DNA of 64,000 nt from positions 1 through 64,000 of the forward strand of contig JACKMP010000002.1 in NCBI GenBank assembly GCA_024235315.1, given 5' to 3'. Made by a program: the position numbers and the translations under genes. The notes under the pieces were generated by a model that ran no database searches, had not been told where the DNA came from, and saw nothing but the letters and a program-made list of their open reading frames with translations. Shown here in pieces: positions 12,289 through 21,193 of the stretch (positions are counted from its first letter, which is position 1; every line of letters begins with the position of its first letter). The stretch comes from Chromatiaceae bacterium. GTDB lineage: Bacteria > Pseudomonadota > Gammaproteobacteria > Chromatiales > Chromatiaceae.

Positions 12289-13247
12289 TTCGATTCATGC
12301 TGTGTGATGACGGCAAGGCCGAAAGCGGCGGTGCCGAATTACTGGAGGACTGGGGCGACCGACCCGGCAGCTGGCTATGGATCGATCTGCAGGGCGAGCC
12401 GGCCGCCAGCGAAACCGGGTTGCTGGTCGACCAACTCGGCCTGGACGAGCACGCCGTCATCGAGGCCCAGCGGCCACGTCACCCTCCGGGTTTCGAGGCC
12501 TACCCAGACTACATCTACCTGTTGACGAAACCCTTGACCTCGGATTCCGAGGACCTCGATTTCTCGACCCAGCAGGTGGCGCTTTTCACCGGTCCACACC
12601 TGCTGGTCACTCGCCACAACCAGTATTCACGCTTCATCAACACCCTGCTGCAGCGCTTCACCGAACAGGGTTGTGCAGGCGAGTCGCCACTCAGCGTCAC
12701 CGCTGCGATCACCCGCAGGGTCGCCGATCGCTACGGCAAGGTCCTGCTGGATCTGGAGCATCGACTCGACGAGGTCGAAGACCAGCTGTTCGAATCACGC
12801 GGTGACCGGCTGATGCAGGAACTGGTCGGTTACAACACCGCGCTGCACAAGGTGCGTCGGATCCTCGCTTACCACACCAACGCTTATCGGCGTCTGCGCG
12901 ACCACTTCGGCACCTCGACCACACCGCACTGGCGCGACGAATTCGACGACATCCATGCGTTGATGGAGCGCTTCCACAGCCTGGCGGAGTTGTACCAGAA
13001 CGTGATCGGCGACCTGGTCGAGGGGTATATCAGCCTGAACGCCCACAACCTCAACCAGATCATGAAGGTGCTGACTATCGTCACGGTGATCTTCGTGCCA
13101 CTGAGCCTGCTGGTCGGGATCTACGGGATGAACTTTGAAAACATCCCCGAACTGCGCTCGCCCAACGGCTATTTCGTGCTGCTGGGGGTGATGTTGGGCA
13201 TCGCTTCCGGCCTGCTGTATGTGTTCCGGCGCGTGCGTTGGCTGTGA
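12285..13247 (+). CDS. CorA-family divalent cation transporter (ZntB-like)
   Basis: Membrane cation transporter of the CorA superfamily, 320 residues. The long cytoplasmic N-terminal domain ends in two C-terminal membrane helices; the signature YGMNFENIPEL (GMN motif) is at the end of the first helix and the second is VLLGVMLGIASGLLYVF. The N-terminal region resembles zinc-type ZntB members as much as magnesium-type CorA; the substrate cannot be decided from sequence. Coupled to the upstream MscS gene through a four-base overlap. Confidence 0.9.
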   Translation: MIRFMLCDDGKAESGGAELLEDWGDRPGSWLWIDLQGEPAASETGLLVDQLGLDEHAVIEAQRPRHPPGFEAYPDYIYLLTKPLTSDSEDLDFSTQQVALFTGPHLLVTRHNQYSRFINTLLQRFTEQGCAGESPLSVTAAITRRVADRYGKVLLDLEHRLDEVEDQLFESRGDRLMQELVGYNTALHKVRRILAYHTNAYRRLRDHFGTSTTPHWRDEFDDIHALMERFHSLAELYQNVIGDLVEGYISLNAHNLNQIMKVLTIVTVIFVPLSLLVGIYGMNFENIPELRSPNGYFVLLGVMLGIASGLLYVFRRVRWL

Positions 13248-13273
13248 CCCGCCAGGCATCACCGCCAGTGCGG

Positions 13274-14098
13274 TCAGTAGTGCCTTTCGACCCCGATCCG
13301 CTGCATGATCTCGATCGATAGCTCCTCGATCGATACCGAGGTGCTGTCGAGGAATGGGATCAGGTTGTTGCGAAACAGGTCCTCGGCGGCCGAGATCTCC
13401 TTGCGGCACTGCGGCAGGCTGGCGTAGTCGGACCCTGGGCGGCGCTCTTCGCGGATGCGATGCAAGCGGTCGGGTGAAATGGTCAGACCGAACAACCGGT
13501 CCCGGTGCTCGCGCAAGGGCTCTGGCAGCCTGCCCACCAGAAAGTCGTCCTCGGTCAGTGGAAAATTTGCCGCGCGCACCGTGTATTGCATTGCAAGGTA
13601 CAGGCAGGTCGGCGTCTTGCCGCAACGCGACACGCCCACCAGGATCAGGTCTGCCTCCGCAAGCCCCCTGAACCGTGAGCCATCATCGAAATTCAGCGCG
13701 AAGTTGACCGCATCCACGCGGCGATCGTACTCGCCCTGATCACCCATGCCGTGGCTCAGGCCGATATGCCCGCTGTGCGGGATACCGATCGCCGCCGACA
13801 ACGGCGGCAGGTAGGTATCGAAGATATCGAACACCCGTGCCTCCGCCTCCTTCAGGCGCGCGCGCAGGGACTCGTCGACAATGCTGGAAAACACCACCGG
13901 AGGCGCGGCATCGTGCGTCGCCGCGGCTTCGATCTCGCGGATCGCGGCCTCGATTTTGGCCGGCGTGTCGAGAAAAGGCAGCACCATCCGCTCACAGCAG
14001 CTATCGTCGAACTGGGTCATCAGCGTGCGAACCAGGTGCTCGAGCGTGATGCCGGTGCGATCGGAAATGATAAACAGCGTGCGCGCGGGGTTTGCCAT
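13274..14098 (-). CDS. ppsR: PEP synthase regulatory protein (kinase/pyrophosphorylase)
   Basis: Bifunctional ADP-dependent kinase / Pi-dependent phosphorylase that inactivates and reactivates phosphoenolpyruvate synthase (DUF299 family). It has 274 residues, normal length. Motifs: FIISDRTGITLEHLVRTL at the N terminus and the P-loop GVSRCGKTPT, where a Cys replaces the more usual Ser. Usually encoded next to ppsA; that gene is not in the window. It is convergent with the CorA gene and divergent from glcD. Confidence 0.93.
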   Translation of the reverse strand: MANPARTLFIISDRTGITLEHLVRTLMTQFDDSCCERMVLPFLDTPAKIEAAIREIEAAATHDAAPPVVFSSIVDESLRARLKEAEARVFDIFDTYLPPLSAAIGIPHSGHIGLSHGMGDQGEYDRRVDAVNFALNFDDGSRFRGLAEADLILVGVSRCGKTPTCLYLAMQYTVRAANFPLTEDDFLVGRLPEPLREHRDRLFGLTISPDRLHRIREERRPGSDYASLPQCRKEISAAEDLFRNNLIPFLDSTSVSIEELSIEIMQRIGVERHY

Positions 14099-14266
14099 GC
14101 GTTTCTCGAAGTATGCCGGGGAGCCCAGGCGCGCATACTAACAAACCTGAGCCGCGCCCCGTGCGCCATTGCCGGCAGCGCGTCGCAAGACAGGCGTGAT
14201 CGGCGGTTACTTTTTCCACACGATTAGCAGTGCACGCAGCACGCGCTTTTTTGCCACAATGGCCGC

Positions 14267-15742
14267 ATGAACGACATCGACAGAAACCGCCGACGCGCTG
14301 ACCTCGCAACAAAACTGCGGCCCTTGGTGAGCGGTCATCACGTGCTCAGTTCAGATGAGGAACTCAAGCCGTACGAATGCGACGGGCTCGCCGCTTACCG
14401 CGTGGTGCCCCTGCTGGTGGTATTACCGGGGAGCGTCGAAGAGGTACAGGCGGTCCTGCGTATCTGCCATGCCGAAGGCGTGGCCGTGGTGGCGCGCGGC
14501 GCAGGCACCGGGCTGTCCGGTGGCGCCCTGCCACACGAAGACGGGATCCTGCTGAGCCTGGCGCGACTCAACCGCATACTGGCAATCGACCCCGACAACG
14601 GTTGTGCGCGCGTGCAACCCGGGGTGCGAAACCTGGCGATAAGCGAAGCGGCCAGGCCGCACGGCCTGTACTACGCGCCAGACCCGTCCTCGCAGATCGC
14701 GTGCACGATTGGCGGCAATGTCGCGGAGAACGCCGGCGGTGTGCACTGCCTGAAATACGGACTTACAGTCAACAACCTGCTGGCAGTCGAGATCGTCACG
14801 ATAGAGGGTGACCGGCTCACGCTCGGTGGCGGCGGGCTGGACGGGCCGGGCTACGACCTGCTCGCCCTGATCACCGGCTCCGAGGGCATGCTCGGCATCG
14901 TGGTCGAGGTGACGGTGAAACTGCTGCCGATCCCGCAGCGCGCACAGGTGGCGCTGGCCGCGTTCGACGACGTCGAGGCCGCAGGCCAGGCGGTCGCCGA
15001 CATCATCGCGGCCGGGATTCTTCCGGCCGGTCTGGAGATGATGGACAACCCGTCGATCCGCGCCGCCGAGGACTTCGTGCATGCCGGGTATCCCACGCAG
15101 GCTGCAGCCATCCTGTTGTGTGAAGTCGATGGCGGCAACGAAGAGGTCTCCGAGGACATCGCGAGGGTAAGGCAGCGGCTGCTTGATTCGGGTGCCAGCG
15201 AGGTGCGTACCGCCAGCGATGACGCTGAGCGTGCGCGCTTCTGGGCAGGGCGCAAGGCGGCATTCCCGGCAGTCGGCCGGATATCACCGGACTACTACTG
15301 CATGGATGGCACCATCCCGCGCAAACACCTGCCGCACGTGCTGCGCGAGATCGCGCGCTACTCGAAGGAATCCGGGTTGCGGGTAGCCAATGTGTTCCAT
15401 GCCGGCGATGGCAACCTGCACCCGCTGATCCTCTACGATGCCAACAACCCCGGCGAGCTCGAACAGGCAGAGGAAGTCGGTGGCCGCATCCTCGAACTGT
15501 GCGTCGAGGTCGGTGGCACCATTACCGGCGAACATGGCGTCGGGCTGGAGAAGATCAACCAGATGTGTGCACAGTTCCCGCCCGAGGAATTGCAGGTGTT
15601 CCATGACGTCAAGGCGGCGTTCGACGCCCAGGGTCTGCTCAATCCCGGCAAGGCCATCCCCACACTGAACCGCTGCGCCGAGTTCGGCGCGATGCACGTT
15701 AAGGCCGGGGACCTGCGCTTCCCGCACCTGGAGCGCTTCTGA
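14267..15742 (+). CDS. glcD: Glycolate oxidase FAD subunit GlcD
   Basis: FAD-linked catalytic subunit of glycolate dehydrogenase, oxidising glycolate to glyoxylate. It has 491 residues. The FAD-binding PCMH domain covers about residues 45-225, with the flavin-binding ARGAGTGLSGGALP and CTIGGNVAENAGGVHCLKYG segments; the FAD-oxidase C-terminal domain follows with VFHAGDGNLHP and the GEHGVGLEK motif. It overlaps glcE by one base. The cluster would recycle phosphoglycolate-derived glycolate in an autotroph. Confidence 0.95.
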   Translation: MNDIDRNRRRADLATKLRPLVSGHHVLSSDEELKPYECDGLAAYRVVPLLVVLPGSVEEVQAVLRICHAEGVAVVARGAGTGLSGGALPHEDGILLSLARLNRILAIDPDNGCARVQPGVRNLAISEAARPHGLYYAPDPSSQIACTIGGNVAENAGGVHCLKYGLTVNNLLAVEIVTIEGDRLTLGGGGLDGPGYDLLALITGSEGMLGIVVEVTVKLLPIPQRAQVALAAFDDVEAAGQAVADIIAAGILPAGLEMMDNPSIRAAEDFVHAGYPTQAAAILLCEVDGGNEEVSEDIARVRQRLLDSGASEVRTASDDAERARFWAGRKAAFPAVGRISPDYYCMDGTIPRKHLPHVLREIARYSKESGLRVANVFHAGDGNLHPLILYDANNPGELEQAEEVGGRILELCVEVGGTITGEHGVGLEKINQMCAQFPPEELQVFHDVKAAFDAQGLLNPGKAIPTLNRCAEFGAMHVKAGDLRFPHLERF

Positions 15743-16803
15743 TGCAGGACCAGGACAAGTCTTCCGAACTGGCGGCGCAGGTGCGCGAGGCGGCTGCCCG
15801 CAAGCAGCCACTGCGGCTGGTCGGTCTGGACAGCAAGGCGTTCTACGGCCACCCGGTTGATGCCGAGCCGTTGTCGCTGGCGACACACCGCGGCATCGTC
15901 CGCTATGAGCCGACTGAACTGGTCATCACCGCGCGCGCCGGCACCCCGGTAGCCGAGATCGAGGCAGCACTGGCCGCCAATGGCCAGATGCTGGCATTCG
16001 AACCGCCAGACTTTGCCGGCCAGGCCTCCCTGGGCGGCGCGGTCGCCAGTGGATTGGGCGGTCCACGCAGGCCCTGGGGCGGTGCACCGCGCGACCTGCT
16101 GCTGGGTGTCACCCTGCTCGACGGCCAGGGTCGTATCCTGAGGTTCGGCGGCGAAGTAATGAAGAACGTGGCCGGATACGACCTGTCACGGCTGATGGCG
16201 GGCGCACTGGGCACACTGGGTGCGCTGCTCGAACTGTCCATCAAGGTACTGCCGGCACCGAAGGTCGAACGCAGCCTGGTGCTGACCGTTGCACGCGATC
16301 GCGCGTTGCAGTTGATGCGTGATCTGGCCCGGCAGCCGGCACCGTTGTCGGCCGCCTGCCACCTCGAAGACCGCCTGTACATCCGCCTCTCCGGCAACGC
16401 CTCGAGCGTCGCCGCCTGGGAGAAGCAGATCGGCGGCGACGGCGGTGCTGGCAATGATTTCTGGAGCAAGCTGCGCAACCACAAGCTTGATTTTTTTCAG
16501 TCCGAACGTCCACTCTGGCGCCTGTCACTGCCGCCGGCGACGCCACGCCTGGATTGCGAAAAGGAAGTCCTCACCGACTGGGCAGGGGCGCAACGCTGGG
16601 TATACAGCAGTTGCACGGCCGCAGAACTCCGTCACGAGGTCGCAAAAGTGGGAGGACATGCCATACTGTTTCGGCATGGCGACACAGAAACTCCGGTCTT
16701 TCACCCCCTCAACCACGTCGGCGAGCATCTGCATCGCCGACTCAAGAAAACCTTCGACCCCGCGGGGATTCTCAATCCGGGCCGGCAGTACGCTGCGATT
16801 TAG
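15742..16803 (+). CDS. glcE: Glycolate oxidase FAD-binding subunit GlcE
   Basis: Second FAD-binding subunit of glycolate dehydrogenase, 353 residues. The PCMH-like domain shows ALAANGQMLAFEPPDF and SLGGAVASGLGGPRRPWGGAPRDLLLG, with GEVMKNVAGYDLSRLMAGALGTLG; the C terminus ends with the typical DPAGILNPGR. Start ATG shares its A with the glcD stop. The iron-sulfur subunit gene glcF, normally next, is absent here; a small exported-protein frame overlaps the 3' end instead. Confidence 0.93.
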   Translation: MQDQDKSSELAAQVREAAARKQPLRLVGLDSKAFYGHPVDAEPLSLATHRGIVRYEPTELVITARAGTPVAEIEAALAANGQMLAFEPPDFAGQASLGGAVASGLGGPRRPWGGAPRDLLLGVTLLDGQGRILRFGGEVMKNVAGYDLSRLMAGALGTLGALLELSIKVLPAPKVERSLVLTVARDRALQLMRDLARQPAPLSAACHLEDRLYIRLSGNASSVAAWEKQIGGDGGAGNDFWSKLRNHKLDFFQSERPLWRLSLPPATPRLDCEKEVLTDWAGAQRWVYSSCTAAELRHEVAKVGGHAILFRHGDTETPVFHPLNHVGEHLHRRLKKTFDPAGILNPGRQYAAI

Positions 16804-17050
16804 CGCGCTCGCGCTGTTGTTCACGGCGCTGTTCGTCTCGCAGGCGGCCAATGCGTTCTTCTGCTTCAGGTCGGGATCCAGCAACAAGAGCTTCGGCCGC
16901 CACTTCCCCTACCCCGTAGCGACGATACCCTACGGCAACTACTATCTGCCGCCGGTGCGCTCGTGGGGCCACGCCGTACCGCGCCACAACGCCACCCCCC
17001 GCTCCCCGCAGCAGTCCCCGCAATGGCGGCCGGCGAATTACCGCCACTGA
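16658..17050 (+). CDS. Putative small exported protein overlapping glcE
   Basis: Frame ending at 17050 whose second half looks exported: a hydrophobic signal-like stretch (LALLFTALFVSQAANA) followed by a Cys- and aromatic-containing mature part rich in Pro, His, Tyr and Gln (YPVATIPYGNYYLPPV). Unrecognised family. The start is unclear: ATG at 16658 has GGAGG only two bases upstream, ATG at 16676 has none, and both lie inside glcE and leave an unusually long N-region before the signal. A non-ATG start nearer the signal peptide is possible. No terminator follows. Confidence 0.5.
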   Translation: MPYCFGMATQKLRSFTPSTTSASICIADSRKPSTPRGFSIRAGSTLRFSALALLFTALFVSQAANAFFCFRSGSSNKSFGRHFPYPVATIPYGNYYLPPVRSWGHAVPRHNATPRSPQQSPQWRPANYRH

Positions 17051-17119
17051 ACCCGGTAAACGAGTCAGCATCGAGCGGTTAAACTACCGCCTTTGTTTTC
17101 TTCGATTCGAGGTTCCCCA

Positions 17120-18532
17120 GTGGAAGAACGCCAGGTAGATGTAGCGATCATCGGTTCGGGCAGTGCCGGCCTCTACGCCATGAGCAAGGTCCGGCCTTCC
17201 GGCAAGTCAGTCGTGTTGATCAACGGGGGGGAACTTGGCACCACCTGTGCGCGCGTCGGCTGCATGCCGTCGAAGGCAGTGATTCAGATCGCGGAAGATT
17301 TCCACCGCCGCGGAGTATTCAAGCGCTTTGGCGTCGAGGGTCATGAGCGTCTCAGCGTCGATGTCAGCGAGGCGATGGGCTATGTCCAGGATCTGCGCGA
17401 CGTGTTCGTCGAGCGCGTGATCTCCAACAGCACGGACAAGATGCCGGATGGCATGTTCGTTGCCGGGTATACCCGCTTCGTGGAGCCCAATCTGCTGGAG
17501 ATGGACGATGGCCAGCGTATACGTGCCGAAAAGGTGATCATCGCCACCGGCTCACGCCCGATCGTCCCGGCGGCCTGGGAGCCATTTCGTGACCGCATCA
17601 TCACCACCGATGACTTCTTCGAGCTCGAGGAACTGCCGACGTCCATTGCCGTCATCGGACTCGGCGTCATCGGACTGGAGATCGGCCAGTCGCTACACCG
17701 CCTCGGCTGCAAGGTCGTTGGCATAGATATGCAGGAAGCGATCGGTGGCCTGACCGATCCGGTGGCCATCAAGTCGGCGGTCGACATCATCGGCAGCGAG
17801 ATGGAGCTCTGGCTCGGCCAGGGCGCCCAGATCAGCGAGGGCAGCAACGGCCGGCTGCGGGTCAGCGCCGGCGACAACACCATAGAGGTCGAGCGCGTGC
17901 TCGCCAGCATGGGACGCCAGCCCAATGTCGAAAAGCTCGGGCTCGATGCGATCGGTGTGCCCGTGGACAAGCGCGGTGTGCCATTGTTCGACCCCAACAC
18001 CATGCAGGTCGGTGACTTGCCCCTGTTCCTGGCCGGGGATGTCACCGGCGAGCGTCCCCTGCTGCACGAGGCTGGCGACGAGGGTCGTATCGCAGGGCAG
18101 AATGCCGTAAGCGACACGGTATCGGCCTACCGACGCAAGACCCCGCTCAACATTACGTTTTGCGACCCCAACATCGTGCAGGTGGGGCAGCCGTATGCCG
18201 CACTCGACCTCGACAGCTCGGCAATCGGCGAAGTCCAGATGGCACCGGTGGGCCGCGCCATCATCATGGCCAAAAACAAGGGCGTGATTCGCGTCTATGC
18301 CGACAAGGCCAGCGGAACCATGCTGGGTGCGGAAATGGTCTGCATCAAGGCGGAGAACCTCGGGCACCTGCTCGCCTGGAGCATCCAGCAGGGTCTCACG
18401 GTCGGTGATCTGCTGCAGATGCCGTTCTACCACCCGGTGATCGAAGAGGCGTTGCAGGCGGCACTCTACGACCTCTACGCCAAAGTTGATGCAAAGAACC
18501 CGGGGCCCCTCACCGAGCTGCGCCCCCTCTGA
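17120..18532 (+). CDS. Dihydrolipoamide dehydrogenase-like flavoprotein
   Basis: Pyridine-nucleotide disulfide oxidoreductase, class I, 470 residues from a GTG at 17120 (GAGG seven bases upstream). FAD-binding GSGSAG is at 12-17, the redox-active disulfide C43/C48 is in CARVGC, an NAD-binding GLGVIGLEIG lies mid-protein, and the C-terminal dimerisation domain has the catalytic His-Glu pair in YHPVIEEALQ. Family members reduce lipoyl domains, mercury or glutathione-like disulfides. No 2-oxoacid dehydrogenase E1/E2 genes are nearby, so the disulfide substrate is open; a role with a sulfur-metabolism lipoyl carrier is only a guess. Confidence 0.9.
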   Translation: MEERQVDVAIIGSGSAGLYAMSKVRPSGKSVVLINGGELGTTCARVGCMPSKAVIQIAEDFHRRGVFKRFGVEGHERLSVDVSEAMGYVQDLRDVFVERVISNSTDKMPDGMFVAGYTRFVEPNLLEMDDGQRIRAEKVIIATGSRPIVPAAWEPFRDRIITTDDFFELEELPTSIAVIGLGVIGLEIGQSLHRLGCKVVGIDMQEAIGGLTDPVAIKSAVDIIGSEMELWLGQGAQISEGSNGRLRVSAGDNTIEVERVLASMGRQPNVEKLGLDAIGVPVDKRGVPLFDPNTMQVGDLPLFLAGDVTGERPLLHEAGDEGRIAGQNAVSDTVSAYRRKTPLNITFCDPNIVQVGQPYAALDLDSSAIGEVQMAPVGRAIIMAKNKGVIRVYADKASGTMLGAEMVCIKAENLGHLLAWSIQQGLTVGDLLQMPFYHPVIEEALQAALYDLYAKVDAKNPGPLTELRPL

Positions 18533-18833
18533 TCCCGCTGCCGGCGGGTCGGCAGTGCCAGATCCCGCCTGACTGACACCCGCCGGCCGCGATTTTTTCT
18601 CCAAATACCCTCACCCTGCCCCACGCAACGCCGCATCCATGATGACGGCAAGGGACCGGTGTGCGTCCCTTCCGTCGTGCCTGCCTCCCATACATTCAGC
18701 CCAGGTTCAGGGCAGGGTATCCAGACTGTCTGACAGGGGAATCGGCTCCCCGCGACGCCGCCCGATGCGCGCGCCGCTTTTTCGGCACCTTTGCCACCCG
18801 CACCCGCGGGGCTCCCGCAGGGAGGACCTGGAC
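18533..18833. other. Intergenic region, lpd-like to lipoprotein gene
   Basis: About 300 bases without a convincing gene. The first 70 bases hold the terminator described separately. The rest is GC-rich and shows no clear promoter; a GGAGG ribosome site for the next gene is at its end. Confidence 0.5.
18541..18598 (+). terminator. Long-loop intrinsic terminator after the flavoprotein gene
   Basis: CCGGCGGGT (18541-18549) and ACCCGCCGG (18578-18586) make a perfect 9-bp stem with a 28-base loop; a T6 run follows at 18593-18598. Confidence 0.5.
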
Positions 18834-19634
18834 ATGACGACAAACGCCAACATATTCATCCGCGCGGTACTGGGCGCCGGCGCGATCACACTGGCAGCCG
18901 GTCTCGGTGGCTGCGCCAGCCATGGCGAAACCTATCGACATCCGCGAGCCGGGGTCGCTACAGAGATCGACTACTATTACTACCCCTCCACGGACATCTA
19001 TTTCGACATCCGTGGCGGCAGCTACTGGCGCAGGGAGCAGTCTCACTGGCGCCGCGTGACGACACTTCCGCCACACTTTCGCCCGCACGACCATGAGCGC
19101 GTACTGATGCGCCTCGACCACGACCGGTACGAGCGGAACCGCGACGATCGCCGCAAAGCCTATTCGCCTCCCGGGTCGGTGCGGGAACACAGACCAGACG
19201 TTAACCCATCGCACGGGAGCAACCGGCAAGCCGACAATCGGGGCGCACAAGCGCGCCACCGGCAAAGGCCATCACCAGGGCCGGAGAAAGGACCATCACG
19301 CCAGGTGGAAGGCACCTCTGCCAGCAACGCAAAGGCGCGACGGGGATCGGGTCAAAAGGCGGTCGCGCCCCCGGGGAACCATGGGGCAGGATCGCGCCAG
19401 CCGACTGCGAAGGCCGACACACATCGACGCCGCACGCACAAGAGCGTTGCGGTCGACCGGCCCGCGCAACGCCAGCCACACCAACCGGACACCCGCGGCC
19501 GTGCGCAGCGTTCCCGAAACACCGATCACGCGGATGCTCAGCGCGGCAGGGTGCACAACCGGAACCGCAGCGAAATCGCCGACCGGCACGACCGCGACAA
19601 CGACCGGACGGGAGCGACAATACCGCCACGATGA
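18834..19634 (+). CDS. Predicted lipoprotein with long basic low-complexity tail
   Basis: Unrecognised exported protein of 266 residues. The N terminus is a signal peptide ending in a lipobox (LGGC, Cys about residue 27), so it should be anchored by a lipid. A compact segment follows with a tyrosine run and WRREQSHWRRVTTLPPHFRP, resembling periplasmic/outer-membrane lipoproteins found beside unknown genes. From about residue 105 to the end it is low-complexity, rich in Arg, His, Gln, Asn and Pro, strongly basic and probably disordered; this could bind nucleic acid, polyphosphate or peptidoglycan. Start is the ATG at 18834 with GGAGG upstream. Confidence 0.7.
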   Translation: MTTNANIFIRAVLGAGAITLAAGLGGCASHGETYRHPRAGVATEIDYYYYPSTDIYFDIRGGSYWRREQSHWRRVTTLPPHFRPHDHERVLMRLDHDRYERNRDDRRKAYSPPGSVREHRPDVNPSHGSNRQADNRGAQARHRQRPSPGPEKGPSRQVEGTSASNAKARRGSGQKAVAPPGNHGAGSRQPTAKADTHRRRTHKSVAVDRPAQRQPHQPDTRGRAQRSRNTDHADAQRGRVHNRNRSEIADRHDRDNDRTGATIPPR

Positions 19635-19899
19635 GCGTTATCGTATGCCCGTTTCGGTACACACCCGGTTGACCGGTCGATACCGCGCTTCAGCTCCAAT
19701 CATGTCTTGGTGGCTGTCCAGATTGTTTACATCCACACCCGAGGCCAGATTTCAGCCATCAGTCGGACCAAGCACAAGCCATTGTTATAACTAGTAATTT
19801 TATGTACATGGCGTGCATTATGCAGGGATTCAACTGCCACGGCAGGCGCATACCAATCTGGTCGATGGGAAACAACCGAATGGCGGTAAGAGGTGCGAC

Positions 19900-20016
19900 A
19901 TGAGCAGGAAAAGTGTCTGCGTTCCGATCAACAGTCCCGCTTGGGCATATTACCTTCGTGAGGGCTGGATCGAACTCTGGTCGAAAGGCAGCTGGGTGAC
20001 AATGACCCACCCCTGA
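19900..20016 (+). CDS. Small hypothetical protein (38 aa)
   Basis: Short frame with an AGAGGT ribosome site five bases before its ATG. The peptide is Trp-rich (four Trp in 38 residues, including AWAYYLREGWIELW) with no signal or family resemblance known to me. The frame extends upstream by 29 codons to an ATG at 19813 with weaker initiation. Could be a real small protein or chance; a GGGCCT/AGGCCC imperfect hairpin lies just after the stop. Confidence 0.35.
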   Translation: MSRKSVCVPINSPAWAYYLREGWIELWSKGSWVTMTHP

Positions 20017-20251
20017 GTGGGCCTGCATCATGCAAAGGCCCGCATAATCGGCCCCCACGACTTCGACCAGGAGGGTATTGGGCGAGCCCGATCCACGGCG
20101 CCCGTGTCAGATCGCCAAGCCGCAATGGTCATCCGGGCGACTCGCTGCTCCTGGTCCCGCCAACCCTGTTTACCGATCTTCGCCGCCTCCGATTGGTCTT
20201 CCTCATCCCCTGGGTTTAATGTCCGAGTTGAACCGAACTGGAGATCCTCCA

Positions 20252-20968
20252 TTGACCCGTCTTCCGGTATTGCTCCTCGCGGCATTCCTGCTGCCTGCCG
20301 GGCTATCGGCATACAGCGCCCCCGACGATCCAGCCCCGGCATATCGTTGTCCCGGCCTCACACCCGATGTCGTGGTCGCTACCGGTCAGAAGCACGATGC
20401 GGTGCTGGTCTGCAGCGGCGCCGCGAGGGCGATGCGTTTCTTCGATCACCTCGACTTGCCCCTTATGCGCGACATCCAGTTCCGCCTGCACCCGGCACTC
20501 GCCCGCCAAGACGCCGCGCATATCGGCTACTACGATGCCCACAGTCGACGGATCGACTTCCTCACCTATGCCGCTTGTGTCGAACAGTGCGCAACGCAGC
20601 CACCGTTCAGGTTGCCAATGAACGAAGAACTCTATATCGGCTTCGCCGCTCACGAGACCAGCCACGCAGTGATCGACGAACTTACCGCCGGGCGGCCACT
20701 GTCGCGCGTCGCACACGAGTACCTGGCGTATGTCGTCCAGATATCGACGATGCCGCCGGCCGAGCGCGACACTTTGCTGCATGGGTACGACCTTCCGGCA
20801 TTCGAAAATCCGCGGCAGATCTCTCTGACCTATTACGCACTCGATCCCTGCGCATTTGGCGTCAAGGCCTATCGCCACTACACCGCACTGCCCGATCCCG
20901 CTGGTTTTATCCGCGATCTGCTGGATGGCAAGGTCCACCTGGGTGCGAATCTCGGGGAATGGTGGTGA
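20252..20968 (+). CDS. Secreted HExxH-containing protein of unknown function
   Basis: Predicted exported protein of 238 residues starting at a TTG (20252) with GGAGA seven bases upstream; this start places a clean signal peptide (LPVLLLAAFLLPAGLSA) at the N terminus. An in-frame ATG at 20219 is the alternative. The mature part has the zinc-metallopeptidase-like motif HETSH at 134-138 and a further Glu at 156 (VAHEYLAY), the spacing seen in gluzincin-type HExxH enzymes. Four cysteines (33, 54, 109, 113) suggest disulfides in the periplasm. I do not recognise the family; peptidase activity is inferred only from the motif. Confidence 0.72.
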   Translation: MTRLPVLLLAAFLLPAGLSAYSAPDDPAPAYRCPGLTPDVVVATGQKHDAVLVCSGAARAMRFFDHLDLPLMRDIQFRLHPALARQDAAHIGYYDAHSRRIDFLTYAACVEQCATQPPFRLPMNEELYIGFAAHETSHAVIDELTAGRPLSRVAHEYLAYVVQISTMPPAERDTLLHGYDLPAFENPRQISLTYYALDPCAFGVKAYRHYTALPDPAGFIRDLLDGKVHLGANLGEWW

Positions 20969-21193
20969 GGCGACAGCGCCAGGTGGCGCCTGCCGAGGGC
21001 GCGATATGCAGCGCGGCGCCACGGTGGCAGGGCATATGTATCGACACGGGAAAATGACCGGTTCCTTTACACCCGACACCCGCCCGCCGTGTGCGTCGAC
21101 GCGCAAGCCGTTGAATCCATGAGAAACCGAGCGTCCGGCTCAGTTAATGCATCAGACGCCTACGGACCAGCCGGTCCCTTCGGAGACACCTTC

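Noticed and set aside
20006..20042. Hairpin GGGCCT ... AGGCCC after the 38-aa frame as an intrinsic terminator
   Set aside because: The stem is interrupted and no T-run follows; too weak to call.
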